NCBI RefSeq assembly: GCF_006442315.1
Contig: NZ_VFVY01000011.1
Coordinates: 1 to 64,000, forward strand
DNA: 64,000 nucleotides
Direction of reading: 5' to 3'
Source: Mesorhizobium sp. B2-3-4
GTDB taxonomy: Bacteria; Pseudomonadota; Alphaproteobacteria; Rhizobiales; Rhizobiaceae
Both the position numbers and the translations under genes were made by a program. Below are positions 1-8,981 of the stretch, in pieces. Numbering within the stretch: the stretch's first letter is position 1; the number at the start of each line of letters is the position of its first letter. A model generated the notes under the pieces. That model saw nothing but the letters and a program-made list of their open reading frames with translations, was not told the origin of the DNA and did no database searches.

Positions 1-211
1 GCTTGTAAATGAGGCCGGTGTAGATCTCGGACGGACCGTGATGATAGGGGCGGAAGACGCAGGACACGCCCTTGTTGGAGGCGACGATATAGGCCGTGCC
101 GCCATCGATGGTGCAGTCGAGCGTGCCAAGCTGCAGCTTGCCGGCGCTGGCCGGAGCGGCGGCGAACACCGTCGTGGCGAGGGCGGCGGCGCAGGCGAGT
201 TTCTTGATCAT
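1..211 (-). CDS. DUF992 family exported protein (partial, cut by window edge)
   Basis: The first 70 codons are visible, reading leftwards from an ATG at 211; the rest lies outside the window. The N-terminus MIKKLACAAALATTVFAAAP is a signal peptide with an Ala-rich core and a likely ASA-type cleavage site near residue 23. After it comes GKLQLGTLDCTIDGGTAYIV and later SCVFRP and YTGLIYK, which match the repeated-strand pattern of DUF992 proteins of Rhizobiales. The function of that family is unknown; the product is probably periplasmic. The family assignment comes from motif recognition only. Confidence 0.8.
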   Translation of the reverse strand, partial: MIKKLACAAALATTVFAAAPASAGKLQLGTLDCTIDGGTAYIVASNKGVSCVFRPYHHGPSEIYTGLIYK

Positions 212-422
212 GACAGGGTCCTTTCGCAGTCAGTCTTCAATAACGTCTCGGGTCCCGCGACCGTTCCGCTGAAAACTTGGCGCGAACAAGGCAAGGGGTA
301 ACGGCTTTCTGGAGGGGTTAACGCGGGGTTGCCGGTTTGACGGCGATCTGCCGCGCGGCGTGTCCTTTCGGACACGCACACGTATGCCGTACCGCGCTTG
401 GTGCGGGCCGGTGAAGCCGGTA

Positions 423-1277
423 TCAGCTGGCGCTGGCGCCAACTCGCGACAGGCCGTCCTTGGCCGGCTGGTAGCTGGGGTTGAGGCGCACGGCCTCGCG
501 ATAGGACTTCGCCGCCTTCGCCTTGTCGCCGCGCCGTTCGTAAATCAGCGCCTGGTTGGCCCAGGCCTCGGCGTTCTGGCCGTCGAGCTTGATGGCCATG
601 TTGAAATCGGAGAAGGCGTTGTCCTCGTCGCCGGTCGCCAGATAGGAGAGGCCACGGCCGTTGTAGGGCTCGGCGGCGTCCGGCGCCAGCGAGATGGCGG
701 TCGAGAAGTCCTCGATGGCGAATTTGTGCTGGCCCTGGCTCTGATAGATGAGGCCGCGATTGTGGTAGGCGCGAGCATCCGTCGTATCGAGCTGGATCGC
801 CTTCTGGAAGTCGTTGAAGGCATCCTGGGTGCGGCCTGCCTTGCGGTAGAGATTGCCGCGGCCGATATAGGCGGCGTCATAGTTGCCGTTGATCTGGATC
901 GAGCGGTTGTAGTCGGCAAGGGCTGCTTCCTGGTTGCCGAGGAAACGCTGGATCAGGGCCCGGTTCGAATAGGCCTGGTAGAAATTCGGATTGATCTGGA
1001 TGGCCTGGTTGAAGTCCTTGAGCGCCGCCTGGTACTGGCCGCCGCGGCCATAGGCCGAGCCGCGCACATTGTAGCCTTCCGGATCCTGCGGATTGCGCTG
1101 GATGACCGCCGACAGCGAGGAGATGTTCTCGCTCGACCCCTGCGCCTTGTCGATGTTGTTGAACTCGCCGGCCGGACCAGATGTCTGGCATCCAGCGATC
1201 ACCAGTCCGGAGAGCAGGGCTGCCGTCAGGGCAAAGCCACGCAATGTGGTTTTGCGCTCCACGCTCGTTGCGTTCAT
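423..1277 (-). CDS. TPR-repeat lipoprotein
   Basis: A 284-residue protein. The N-terminus has basic residues, a hydrophobic stretch and a lipobox (LVIAGC, Cys about residue 29), so it should be lipidated and membrane-anchored. From about residue 60 to the end it is a run of tetratricopeptide repeats with the pattern A-x-x-x-F-x-x-A-I-x-x-x-P-x-x-x-x-A-Y-x-x-R-G, at least six units. TPR lipoproteins of this NlpI-like design act as scaffolds for periplasmic or envelope complexes; the specific partner is not evident here. It stands alone, with rpsU 140 bases downstream on the same strand. Alternative starts upstream are not supported because the lipobox sits at the right distance from this ATG. 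Confidence 0.85.
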   Translation of the reverse strand: MNATSVERKTTLRGFALTAALLSGLVIAGCQTSGPAGEFNNIDKAQGSSENISSLSAVIQRNPQDPEGYNVRGSAYGRGGQYQAALKDFNQAIQINPNFYQAYSNRALIQRFLGNQEAALADYNRSIQINGNYDAAYIGRGNLYRKAGRTQDAFNDFQKAIQLDTTDARAYHNRGLIYQSQGQHKFAIEDFSTAISLAPDAAEPYNGRGLSYLATGDEDNAFSDFNMAIKLDGQNAEAWANQALIYERRGDKAKAAKSYREAVRLNPSYQPAKDGLSRVGASAS

Positions 1278-1344
1278 GTCTGCCCTGTCCTCACTTGCGC
1301 CGCGTCGTTCAGGCCCGCATCCCCCCTCCGGGCCGGGTCACGTC

Positions 1345-1385
1345 AAAAATAAAAAGGTGGCGGCGATTCCGCATCGCGCCACCTT
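1345..1385 (-). terminator. Possible intrinsic terminator shared by the TPR-lipoprotein/rpsU intergenic region
   Basis: On the minus strand a GC-rich hairpin (arms 1377-1385 and 1354-1362, nine base pairs, extended by a CGAT/ATCG pair after a bulge) is followed by a U-rich tract (1345-1353). It lies just downstream of rpsU and is the expected end of the rpsU transcript. Confidence 0.75.
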
Positions 1386-1420
1386 GGTATCCTTCGAAAA
1401 GGACGAAATATTGGCGATAA

Positions 1421-1693
1421 TCAGCGCGGCGGACGCGCTGCGCCAGCGGCACCGCCGGCAGCGACCGGACGCGGCGTCATCGGCAGCAGGCCTTCGCGCT
1501 GGGCGCGCTTGCGGGCCAGCTTGCGGGCGCGGCGAACGGCTTCGGCCTTTTCACGGGCGCGCTTCTCGGAAGGCTTCTCGTAGTGGCCGCGCATCTTCAT
1601 TTCGCGGAAAATGCCTTCGCGCTGCATCTTCTTCTTCAGCGCGCGAAGCGCCTGATCAACGTTATTGTCGCGGACGAGTACCTGCACGGGCAA
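1421..1693 (-). CDS. rpsU: 30S ribosomal protein S21
   Basis: A 90-residue basic protein starting MPVQVLVRDNNVDQALRALK, with the S21 core KKKMQREGIFREMK and the Arg/Lys-rich tail region KRAREKAEAVRRARKLARKR. S21 binds the small ribosomal subunit near the 3' end of 16S rRNA and helps initiation. Family members are usually about 70 residues; this one carries an Ala/Gly/Pro-rich C-terminal extension (AAGGAAGAARPPR), common in Rhizobiales. It is monocistronic, with an intrinsic terminator right after the stop codon. Confidence 0.97.
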   Translation of the reverse strand: MPVQVLVRDNNVDQALRALKKKMQREGIFREMKMRGHYEKPSEKRAREKAEAVRRARKLARKRAQREGLLPMTPRPVAAGGAAGAARPPR

Positions 1694-1867
1694 TCCTGTC
1701 TTTCGGGTTTGATATCAATAGGCAAGTGGCCATAGCCACGAGCCTCCGCGGCGGTTTACACCACGAATTGTGGCGGCTGATAGCAGAATCAAGCCGCGCT
1801 GTCCACAGCGGAAATGCAAGACGGCAGCCTAATCGCCGCCCCGGATCGGCCTGAGATAGGGAGCCGG

Positions 1868-2254
1868 CTACGCCGTAGCCAGATGCAGCCGCTCGAAATC
1901 CTCGAAGAACTCACCGTAGTCGCAGGTGATCTCCTCGCCGGCAGCGATGTCGCGGGTCGCTGTGGCGCCGCCATATTGCGAAAAATCGGTGTTCGGCGTC
2001 GTCGAATGGTTCATGAAGCGGCCATTGTCGACTTCATAGACCATGAAGCCGGGCTTGTCCGGGCTCGGATAGGCGTAGCGGTCGAGCAGTTCCTTCAAGG
2101 GCGGCGAGGCGGCCTCATATTTGTCCGTCGGGATCAGCCGGTCGAAATCCGGCTCGAGGCGCCAGATCGAGGCGCCTTTCGCGACCGGCTCGGCAGCGAA
2201 CATGCCGACGCCCTCGATTGCGCTCTGGGCGACATAGGTTCGGATCAGCATCAT
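1868..2254 (-). CDS. SET-domain protein (putative protein-lysine methyltransferase)
   Basis: A 128-residue single-domain protein. SET hallmarks are present in order: GVGMFAAEPVAKGASIWRLE near the N-terminus, GRFMNHSTTPNT (the N-H-S motif of the AdoMet/substrate site) near the middle, and AGEEITCDYG near the C-terminus. The family transfers methyl groups from S-adenosylmethionine to lysines; bacterial substrates are mostly unknown. The frame stays open further upstream, but the ATGATG at 2254/2251 directly precedes the conserved LIRTYVAQSAIEGVG start, so the longer form is rejected. No partner gene suggests a target. Confidence 0.82.
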   Translation of the reverse strand: MMLIRTYVAQSAIEGVGMFAAEPVAKGASIWRLEPDFDRLIPTDKYEAASPPLKELLDRYAYPSPDKPGFMVYEVDNGRFMNHSTTPNTDFSQYGGATATRDIAAGEEITCDYGEFFEDFERLHLATA

Positions 2255-2363
2255 GGTTTCGGGACCCGTTTCGACAAGAACGGAATCGCCAAATCGCGCG
2301 CAAAAAGCAAGACCGGCTGCCTGCGTCAAAGCGGCGAACCGGCCTGTTGCCTGCAAAAAACCT

Positions 2364-3122
2364 TCACGTCCGGTTGATCGACACGCCGCCATCGGCAAAC
2401 AGAGCGGTTCCGGTGGTGAAGCTCGAGGCATCGGAGGCGAGATAGAGCGCGGAGCGGGCGATCTCGTGCGGTTGCGCCATGCGCTTCAGGGCATGGAGAC
2501 CCTCGACGAAGGCGCGCGCCTCGGGCGTGGTCGTCGTCGCGCCTGGCGTGTCGGTGCCACCCGGCAGCAGCGCGTTGACGCGCAGTCCCTTCGGCCCGTA
2601 TTCGGCGGCCAGCACTTGCATCAATCCGATCAGCCCGGCCTTGGCGGCGGCGTAGGCGGCCATGCCCGGCATGCCGGCGGTGTAACCGACAAAGCTCGAC
2701 GTGAAGATCAGCGAGCCGCCGCCGCGCTCGAGCATGGCCGGTATCTGATGCTTTGCGCCGAGAAAGGCGCTGGTCAGGTTGGTGTCCATCGTCCCGTGCC
2801 AGGTTTGCGCCGACATATCGGGGACAGGCCCCATCGGCCCGACCGAACCCGCATTGTTCAAGGCGATGTCCAGTCCGCCGAAGCTGCCGATCGCCAACTC
2901 GACGAGCGATTTCGCGTAGGTCTCGTCGGTGACATCCCCCGCGAGGCTGACGGCCGTACCGCCGGCGTCGGCGATTTCGGCGGCGAGTGCATCAAGCTCC
3001 GTCTTGCGGCGGGCGGAAATGACGAGCCTGGCGCCTTCCTCCGCGAACAGTTTGGCGCTGGCGCGGCCGATGCCGGAACTGGCGCCGGTGACGATTGCGA
3101 TCTTGTTGGCGAGTGCGAGCAT
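2364..3122 (-). CDS. SDR-family oxidoreductase
   Basis: A 252-residue classical short-chain dehydrogenase. It shows the Rossmann motif TGASSGIG near residue 12, NNAGSVG (NNAG motif) near 90, a catalytic Ser in FTSSFVG, and Y-A-A-A-K (YxxxK) near 155, ending in the SDR tail TGTALFADGGVSI. The start at 3122 is preceded by an AAAGGA ribosome-binding site eight bases upstream, which rules out the open upstream extension. Such enzymes oxidise or reduce hydroxyl/keto groups with NAD(P); the substrate cannot be told. It stands alone, divergent from the sarcosine oxidase operon. Confidence 0.88.
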   Translation of the reverse strand: MLALANKIAIVTGASSGIGRASAKLFAEEGARLVISARRKTELDALAAEIADAGGTAVSLAGDVTDETYAKSLVELAIGSFGGLDIALNNAGSVGPMGPVPDMSAQTWHGTMDTNLTSAFLGAKHQIPAMLERGGGSLIFTSSFVGYTAGMPGMAAYAAAKAGLIGLMQVLAAEYGPKGLRVNALLPGGTDTPGATTTTPEARAFVEGLHALKRMAQPHEIARSALYLASDASSFTTGTALFADGGVSINRT

Positions 3123-3380
3123 GTTTTGCGTCCTTTCTTCGTGCCGGCGTCGGCGGGCAATCGGGATGCTTGGTCGCAAATGGAGCAGATCGGAACCACC
3201 CGAAACCCGCTAATAGGCCGGCCCGACGCGGATGCTCTTCGCCCACGGCGCAAAACGGCAAGCGCCGTCGCAAACAGCGCAAGGATGGCAGCGCCGTTTC
3301 GCTAGTGATACACCTCGCGTGCTGGGCCGAAGGAGAGCCCGGCCGCGAAATCCGCGAGACCTTTGGCGCGAGGCTGGACC

Positions 3381-4634
3381 GTGAAGAAATACTCTGTTTT
3401 CGCCATCGCCCGCGAGGCCATGCGCGGCCACAAGGGCTGGGAGGAGCAATGGTCCTCGCCCGAGCCGAAGAAGGAATACGACGTCATCATCGTCGGCGCC
3501 GGCGGCCATGGGCTGGCCACGGCCTATTATCTTGCCACCGTGCACGGCATCACAAATGTCGCGGTGCTGGAAAAGGGCTGGCTCGGCGGCGGCAATACCG
3601 GCCGCAACACCACCATTATTCGTTCCAACTATCTCTATGACGAGAGCGCCGGCATTTATGACCATGCCCTGAAGCTGTGGGACGGCCTCAGCCAGGAACT
3701 CAACTACAACGTCATGTATTCGGCGCGCGGCGTCATGATGCTGGCGCATAATGTGCACGACATCCAGGTGCTGAAGCGCCATGTCCATGCCAACCGGCTG
3801 AACGGCATCGACAATGAATGGCTGTCGCCTGAACAGGCAAAGGAATTCTGCCCGCCGCTCAACATCTCCAAAGACGCGCGCTATCCTGTCGTCGGGGCCG
3901 CCTTGCAGCGGCGCGGTGGCACGGCGCGGCATGACGCGGTTGCCTGGGGCTATGCGCGCGGCGCTTCGGCGCGCGGCGTCCACATCATCCAGAATTGCGA
4001 GGTCACCGGCGTCAAGCGGGCTGCCAACGGCGCGGTCACCGGCGTCGAGACGACGCGCGGCTTCATCGGCGCCAAGAAGGTAGGCGTCGTTGCCGCCGGC
4101 CACTCCTCGGTCATCATGAACATGGCCGGCGTGCGCATGCCGCTGGAGAGCTATCCGCTGCAGGCGCTGGTGTCGGAGCCGATCAAGCCGGTCGTGCCTT
4201 GCGTGGTGATGTCCAACACGGTGCATGCCTATATCTCGCAGTCCGACAAGGGTGAACTGGTGATCGGCGCCGGTACCGACCAGTATGTCTCCTATTCGCA
4301 GACTGGCGGCCTGCACATATTGCAGCATACGCTCGACGCTATCTGCGAGATGTTCCCGATCTTCACGCGCATGAAGATGCTGCGCTCCTGGGGCGGCATC
4401 GTCGATGTCACGCCGGACCGCTCGCCGATCCTGGCCAAGACGCCGGTGCCCGGCCTCTACGTCAATTGCGGCTGGGGCACGGGTGGATTCAAGGCGACGC
4501 CCGGCTCGGGTCACGTCTTTGCCCACACCATCGCCAAGGACGATCCGCATCCGATCAATGCGCCCTTCACCATCGAGCGCTTCCGCACCGGCCGCCTCAT
4601 CGACGAGGCGGCGGCCGCGGCCGTGGCGCACTGA
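3381..4634 (+). CDS. soxB: Sarcosine oxidase beta subunit
   Basis: A 417-residue flavoprotein subunit of heterotetrameric sarcosine oxidase, which oxidatively demethylates sarcosine to glycine with transfer of the one-carbon unit to tetrahydrofolate. The GTG at 3381 gives the family start (M)KKYSVFAIAREAM and has GCGAGG upstream; an in-frame TTG 18 bases earlier is less likely. The FAD dinucleotide motif VIIVGAGGHG is near residue 35, and GGTARHDAVAWG (His about 184) is the region where the family carries covalent FMN. It is the first gene of the soxB-X-D-A-G operon and its stop overlaps the next ATG by one base. Confidence 0.96.
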   Translation: MKKYSVFAIAREAMRGHKGWEEQWSSPEPKKEYDVIIVGAGGHGLATAYYLATVHGITNVAVLEKGWLGGGNTGRNTTIIRSNYLYDESAGIYDHALKLWDGLSQELNYNVMYSARGVMMLAHNVHDIQVLKRHVHANRLNGIDNEWLSPEQAKEFCPPLNISKDARYPVVGAALQRRGGTARHDAVAWGYARGASARGVHIIQNCEVTGVKRAANGAVTGVETTRGFIGAKKVGVVAAGHSSVIMNMAGVRMPLESYPLQALVSEPIKPVVPCVVMSNTVHAYISQSDKGELVIGAGTDQYVSYSQTGGLHILQHTLDAICEMFPIFTRMKMLRSWGGIVDVTPDRSPILAKTPVPGLYVNCGWGTGGFKATPGSGHVFAHTIAKDDPHPINAPFTIERFRTGRLIDEAAAAAVAH

Positions 4635-5056
4635 TGATGACCGAACTGGCTGTCGCGATGCCGCTGATGCTGGCGGGGGAACAGGGGATGTTCCATGTGC
4701 CGACCGAGCATGAAGTGCGGCTGCAGCAGATCAGCCGTGCCGGGAACGAGACCGGCTGGCCGTTTTCGGTCGACGAGGGGATGCTCGCCTGCGTCTGGAG
4801 CGTCGGCCAGAAAGTGGTGATGTTCTTCGAGGACAGGCCGCATGGGCTGGACGCGGACGAGGATTTCAAGCCGCGTGGCGTGATCGTGACCACCGACCCG
4901 CTGCAGCTGACCCTCGGCAACATGGCCAACCGCGCCCTGTTTCGCGATTCCAGCGATGTCGCGGAGCGGCTGCGCCTGGTCGTGCCGTTCGTGACCATGG
5001 GCCAGAAGCTTTGCGATCAACCTCCCGGCGCGCGCGTCGGCCACGGCGAATTGTAG
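4634..5056 (+). CDS. Unrecognised protein encoded inside the sarcosine oxidase operon
   Basis: A 140-residue protein I do not recognise. Its ATG overlaps the soxB stop (TGATG), and it ends 11 bases before soxD, so it is co-translated with the oxidase subunits. No signal peptide or membrane segment is seen. Features include an acidic/aromatic middle (VVMFFEDRPHGLDADEDF), RGVIVTTDPLQLTLGNMANRAL and a Gly/Pro-rich end. In most described sox operons soxB is followed directly by soxD, so an extra gene here is notable. A role in assembly, folate supply or sensing is possible, but nothing in the sequence decides between them. Confidence 0.8.
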   Translation: MMTELAVAMPLMLAGEQGMFHVPTEHEVRLQQISRAGNETGWPFSVDEGMLACVWSVGQKVVMFFEDRPHGLDADEDFKPRGVIVTTDPLQLTLGNMANRALFRDSSDVAERLRLVVPFVTMGQKLCDQPPGARVGHGEL

Positions 5057-5067
5057 GAACAAACACG

Positions 5068-5364
5068 ATGCTTCTCATCCGCTGCCCCTATTGCGAGGAA
5101 GAGCGCCCGGAACTCGAATTCCGCAACGCCGGCGAGGCGCATATCGCGCGCTCGGCCAATATTGCGGGCGAGAGCGACGACGACTTCGAAAAGTTCTTCT
5201 TCATCCGCTCCAATCCCAAGGGCATCATCTACGAGCGCTGGCGGCACATGCATGGCTGCGCGCGCTTCTTCAACGCGGTGCGCGACACCGTCACCGACAA
5301 GTTCGTCATGACCTACAAGGCCGGCGAGCCCAAACCCTCCAAGCTGCCCGGAGTAGCGAAATGA
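5068..5364 (+). CDS. soxD: Sarcosine oxidase delta subunit
   Basis: A 98-residue zinc-binding subunit of heterotetrameric sarcosine oxidase. The start MLLIRCPYCEEERPELEF contains the CPYC pair; further potential zinc ligands are in HMHGCARFFN. The remaining signature FFIRSNPKGIIYERW is typical of SoxD. The ATG at 5068 has a TAGGA ribosome-binding site. Its stop overlaps the soxA start as ATGA, indicating translational coupling. SoxD stabilises the complex and has no flavin. Confidence 0.96.
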   Translation: MLLIRCPYCEEERPELEFRNAGEAHIARSANIAGESDDDFEKFFFIRSNPKGIIYERWRHMHGCARFFNAVRDTVTDKFVMTYKAGEPKPSKLPGVAK

Positions 5365-8354
5365 GCGGCGCGTTGCGCATTTCGGGCGCCGGGCGCCTCA
5401 GCCAGGCCAAGACCGCCCGCTTCAGTTTCGACGGCCAGTCCTATGCCGGCATCGAGGGCGATACGCTGGCCTCGGCGTTGCTGGCCAATGGCGTTCATCT
5501 GGTCGGCCGCTCGTTCAAGTACCACCGCCCGCGCGGCATCCTGTCGGCCGGCGCGGAAGAGCCCAACGCGCTGGTGCAGATCGTGCGCGACGACGCGCGC
5601 AAGACGCCGAACGTGCGCGCCACCGTGCAGGAGCTCTATGACGGGCTTGCCGCAAATTCGCAGAATCGCTGGCCGTCGCTGTCCTTCGACGTCGGTGCCG
5701 TCAACGACCTCGCCTCGCCGATGTTCTCGGCCGGTTTCTACTACAAGACCTTCATGTGGCCGAAGGCGGCGTGGAAGAGCCTTTACGAGCCCAAGATCCG
5801 CGAAGCCGCCGGCCTCGGCGTTTCGCCGGACAGGCCCGATCCGGACCATTATTCCTCGCGCTACGCCCATTGCGACGTGCTGGTGCTGGGCGGTGGCGCC
5901 GCCGGCATCGCGGCGGCATTGGCGGCTGCCGAGACCGGCGTGCGCGTCATCCTCGCCGACGAGCAGGCGCAGTTCGGCGGCAGCCTGCGTTTCGAGAGCG
6001 GCGCCAGGATCGACGGCCAGGACGGCTTTGCCTGGGCGCAGGCGGCGATCGCCAGGCTGAGCGCTATGAGCAATGTCCGCGTGCTGCCGCGCACCACGGC
6101 TTTCGGCTACTACGCGCAGAACTTCGTCGGCCTGGTCGAGCGTGTCAGCGACCATCTGAAAGCTCCAGGCCACGACCTGCCGCGAGAGCGGTTGTGGCAG
6201 GTGAGGGCCAAGCGGGTCGTGCTCGCCTCCGGTGCCATCGAACGCCACATGGTGTTCGCCAACAACGACCGGCCGGGCGTGATGCTGGCGGGTGCGGCGC
6301 GCACCTTCCTCAACCATTACGGCGTCGCGGTCGGCAGGAATGTCGGCGTCTACACCGCCAATGATTCGGCCTACGCGGCGGCGATCGACCTGAAGAAGGC
6401 CGGCGTCAATGTCGCGACGATCGTCGATTTGCGCGACAACCCGACCGGCCCTGTCATCGACGAGGCGAGGGCGCTCGGCATCGAGATCAATTTCGGCCGC
6501 GCGGTAATCCGCGCCGGCGGCAAGCTGCGCGTGTCGTCGATGACGGTGCAGCCGAAGAATGGCGGCGGCGAGCGCACCATTCCCGTCGACGCGATCCTGA
6601 TGTCGGCCGGCTGGACGCCGTCGGTGCACCTGTTCTCGCAGTCGCGCGGCAAGGTCGCCTTCAACGACGAGACCAAACGCTTCGTGCCCGGCACCTATGC
6701 GCAGGACTGCGTTTCCGTCGGCGCCTGCAACGGCACGGACGGCCTGTCGGCTTCGGTCGACGAAGCCTATGCGTCAGGCGCCAAGGCGGCGAAGGATGCC
6801 GGGGCGAAGGCGGCGAAGGGTGCCAAGCCCAAGGTCGACGCCTCGGAAAGCTGGTCGCGCGGCATGCTGGGCGCCGCGCCTGGCGCAGGTCCGGATACGA
6901 CGGTGAAGGCGTTCGTCGATTTCCAGAACGACGTCACTGCCAAGGATATCCGCCAGGCGGTGCATGAAGGCATGCGCTCGATCGAGCATGTCAAGCGCTT
7001 CACCACCAACGGCATGGCGACCGACCAGGGCAAGACGTCCAACATGCATGGCCTGGCGATCGCCGCCGAGACGCTGGGCAAGCCGATCCCCGAGGTCGGC
7101 CTCACCACGTTCCGCGCGCCCTATACGCCCGTCACATTCGGCTCGATCGTCAGCCATGCGCGCGGGCCGCTGTTCGACCCGACCCGCAAGACCGCGATCC
7201 ATCCGTGGGCCGAGCGCCAAGGCGCTGTGTTCGAGGATGTCGGCCAGTGGAAGCGCGCCTGGTATTTCCCCAGGGGCGGCGAGGATATGCATGCGGCGGT
7301 CGACCGCGAATGCGTCGGCGTGCGCACCAATGCCGGCCTGTTCGATGCCTCGACGCTCGGCAAGATCGAGGTGGTCGGGCCGGACGCGGCCAAGTTCATG
7401 GAACTGCTCTACACCAATCCGTGGGAGAAGCTGGAACCGGGCCGCTGCCGCTACGGCATCATGCTGCGCGAGGACGGCTTCATCTATGATGACGGCGTCG
7501 TCGGCCGCCTGGCGCCGGACCGTTTCCATGTGACGACGACGACGGGCGGCGCGCCGCGCGTCATGAACCACATGGAGGATTACCTCCAGACCGAGTTCCC
7601 GCACTTGAATGTCTGGCTGACCTCGATCACCGAACAGTGGGCCGTCATCGCGGTGCAGGGACCCAAGTCGCGCGACATCATCGCGCCGCTGGTCGAAGGC
7701 ATCGACATGTCGGACGGGGCGCTGCCGCATATGTCGGTGCGTGAAGGCAAGATATGCGGGGTGCCGACAAGGCTGTTCCGCATGTCGTTCACCGGCGAGC
7801 GCGGCTTCGAGGTCAACGTGCCGGCCGATTATGGCCAGGCTGTCTGGGAAGCGTTGTGGGCGGAGGGCCAGAAACACGGTGCCACCGCCTATGGCACGGA
7901 GGCGATGCACGTGCTGCGCGCCGAGAAGGGCTACATCATCGTCGGCCAGGACACCGACGGCACGGTGACGCCTGACGATGCCGGTCTCGACTGGGCGGTC
8001 GGCAAGAAGAAGACCGACTTCGTCGGCATCAGGGGCATGAAGCGGCCCGATCTGGTTGCCAAGGGCCGCAAGCAGTTGGTCGGCCTGAAGACCAAGGACC
8101 CGAAGGTGGTGCTGGAGGAAGGCGCGCAGATCGTCGAGGATCCCAAACAGGCGATCCCGATGAAGATGATCGGCCATGTCACGTCGAGCTACTGGTCGCA
8201 GAATTGCGGCCGTTCCATCGCGCTGGCTCTGGTCGCCGGCGGCCGCGACCGGATGGGCGACACGCTCTACGTGCCGATGCCCAACGGGGTGATCGAAGTG
8301 GAGGTTACCGGCATGGTGTTCTTCGATGAAACGGGAGGGCGCCTCAATGGCTAA
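5361..8354 (+). CDS. soxA: Sarcosine oxidase alpha subunit
   Basis: A 997-residue subunit, near the usual 970-1000. The N-terminal 100 residues form the 2Fe-2S-ferredoxin-like fold with GRSFKYHRPRGIL, then a dinucleotide-binding domain with VLVLGGGAAGIAAALAAAE near residue 175, and a C-terminal aminomethyltransferase-like (GCV_T) domain from about 610 onward that binds tetrahydrofolate (for example NAGLFDASTLGKIEV and GERGFEVNVPADYG). The start is the ATG overlapping soxD. An Ala/Lys-rich linker (about residues 470-495) separates the halves. It works with soxB, soxD and soxG as one complex. Confidence 0.96.
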   Translation: MSGALRISGAGRLSQAKTARFSFDGQSYAGIEGDTLASALLANGVHLVGRSFKYHRPRGILSAGAEEPNALVQIVRDDARKTPNVRATVQELYDGLAANSQNRWPSLSFDVGAVNDLASPMFSAGFYYKTFMWPKAAWKSLYEPKIREAAGLGVSPDRPDPDHYSSRYAHCDVLVLGGGAAGIAAALAAAETGVRVILADEQAQFGGSLRFESGARIDGQDGFAWAQAAIARLSAMSNVRVLPRTTAFGYYAQNFVGLVERVSDHLKAPGHDLPRERLWQVRAKRVVLASGAIERHMVFANNDRPGVMLAGAARTFLNHYGVAVGRNVGVYTANDSAYAAAIDLKKAGVNVATIVDLRDNPTGPVIDEARALGIEINFGRAVIRAGGKLRVSSMTVQPKNGGGERTIPVDAILMSAGWTPSVHLFSQSRGKVAFNDETKRFVPGTYAQDCVSVGACNGTDGLSASVDEAYASGAKAAKDAGAKAAKGAKPKVDASESWSRGMLGAAPGAGPDTTVKAFVDFQNDVTAKDIRQAVHEGMRSIEHVKRFTTNGMATDQGKTSNMHGLAIAAETLGKPIPEVGLTTFRAPYTPVTFGSIVSHARGPLFDPTRKTAIHPWAERQGAVFEDVGQWKRAWYFPRGGEDMHAAVDRECVGVRTNAGLFDASTLGKIEVVGPDAAKFMELLYTNPWEKLEPGRCRYGIMLREDGFIYDDGVVGRLAPDRFHVTTTTGGAPRVMNHMEDYLQTEFPHLNVWLTSITEQWAVIAVQGPKSRDIIAPLVEGIDMSDGALPHMSVREGKICGVPTRLFRMSFTGERGFEVNVPADYGQAVWEALWAEGQKHGATAYGTEAMHVLRAEKGYIIVGQDTDGTVTPDDAGLDWAVGKKKTDFVGIRGMKRPDLVAKGRKQLVGLKTKDPKVVLEEGAQIVEDPKQAIPMKMIGHVTSSYWSQNCGRSIALALVAGGRDRMGDTLYVPMPNGVIEVEVTGMVFFDETGGRLNG

Positions 8355-8928
8355 GGCCGCTGCAAAAACCGCCACCGCGACTTCGCCCTCGGCGGAGCGC
8401 CGCCCGGCATTGGCCGGACGCTCGACGTCCGCGACCGGCGTCAAAGTCGAGGTGCTGCCGCCGGCGGAGCGCATGTCGCTACGCGCGCCGGAGGCTTCGC
8501 TTGCCGCCCTGTCGAAGGCGCTCGGCGTCACCTTGCCGAAGCAGCCGAAAACCTCCGCATCCAAGGCGGGACGGACGGCGCTGTGGCTTGGCCCGGACGA
8601 ATGGCTGGTCATCGACGAGGCCGGCAAGGACCCGCTCGCCGATTGCGCGAAAGTTTCCGCGCTGCACTCGTCCGTCGGTATCTCACACCGCAACGTCGCG
8701 ATTGCAGTCGCCGGTCCAGCGGCAGAAGCCACGGTCAATTCGGGCTGTCCGCAGGACCTGTCGCTGGCAGCCTTCCCGGTTGGTGCCGCTTCGCGTACCA
8801 TCCTGGGCAAGGTCGAGATCGTGCTGCTGCGCACGGCCGAAGATGCCTTCCGGGTCGAGTGCTGGCGTTCCTTCTCGGACTATGTCTTTACTTTCCTGTC
8901 CGAGGGAGCCCGCGACGCCGCCGGCTGA
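8347..8928 (+). CDS. soxG: Sarcosine oxidase gamma subunit
   Basis: A 193-residue subunit. After a low-complexity Ala/Thr/Ser-rich N-terminus comes the SoxG core: RTALWLGPDEWLVID near residue 80, HSSVGISHRNVAIAVAGPAAE, then LRTAEDAFRVECWRSFSDYVFTFL at the end. The ATG at 8347 lies inside the end of soxA (8-base overlap) behind GGGAGGG, so translation is coupled. The gamma subunit completes the alpha-beta-gamma-delta oxidase and is related to the aminomethyltransferase fold. Confidence 0.94.
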   Translation: MAKAAAKTATATSPSAERRPALAGRSTSATGVKVEVLPPAERMSLRAPEASLAALSKALGVTLPKQPKTSASKAGRTALWLGPDEWLVIDEAGKDPLADCAKVSALHSSVGISHRNVAIAVAGPAAEATVNSGCPQDLSLAAFPVGAASRTILGKVEIVLLRTAEDAFRVECWRSFSDYVFTFLSEGARDAAG

Positions 8929-8981
8929 ACCCGGAACGTTTGCCGCCCGCATCCGTTGTGCGGCGACAGGTCGAGGGAGAA

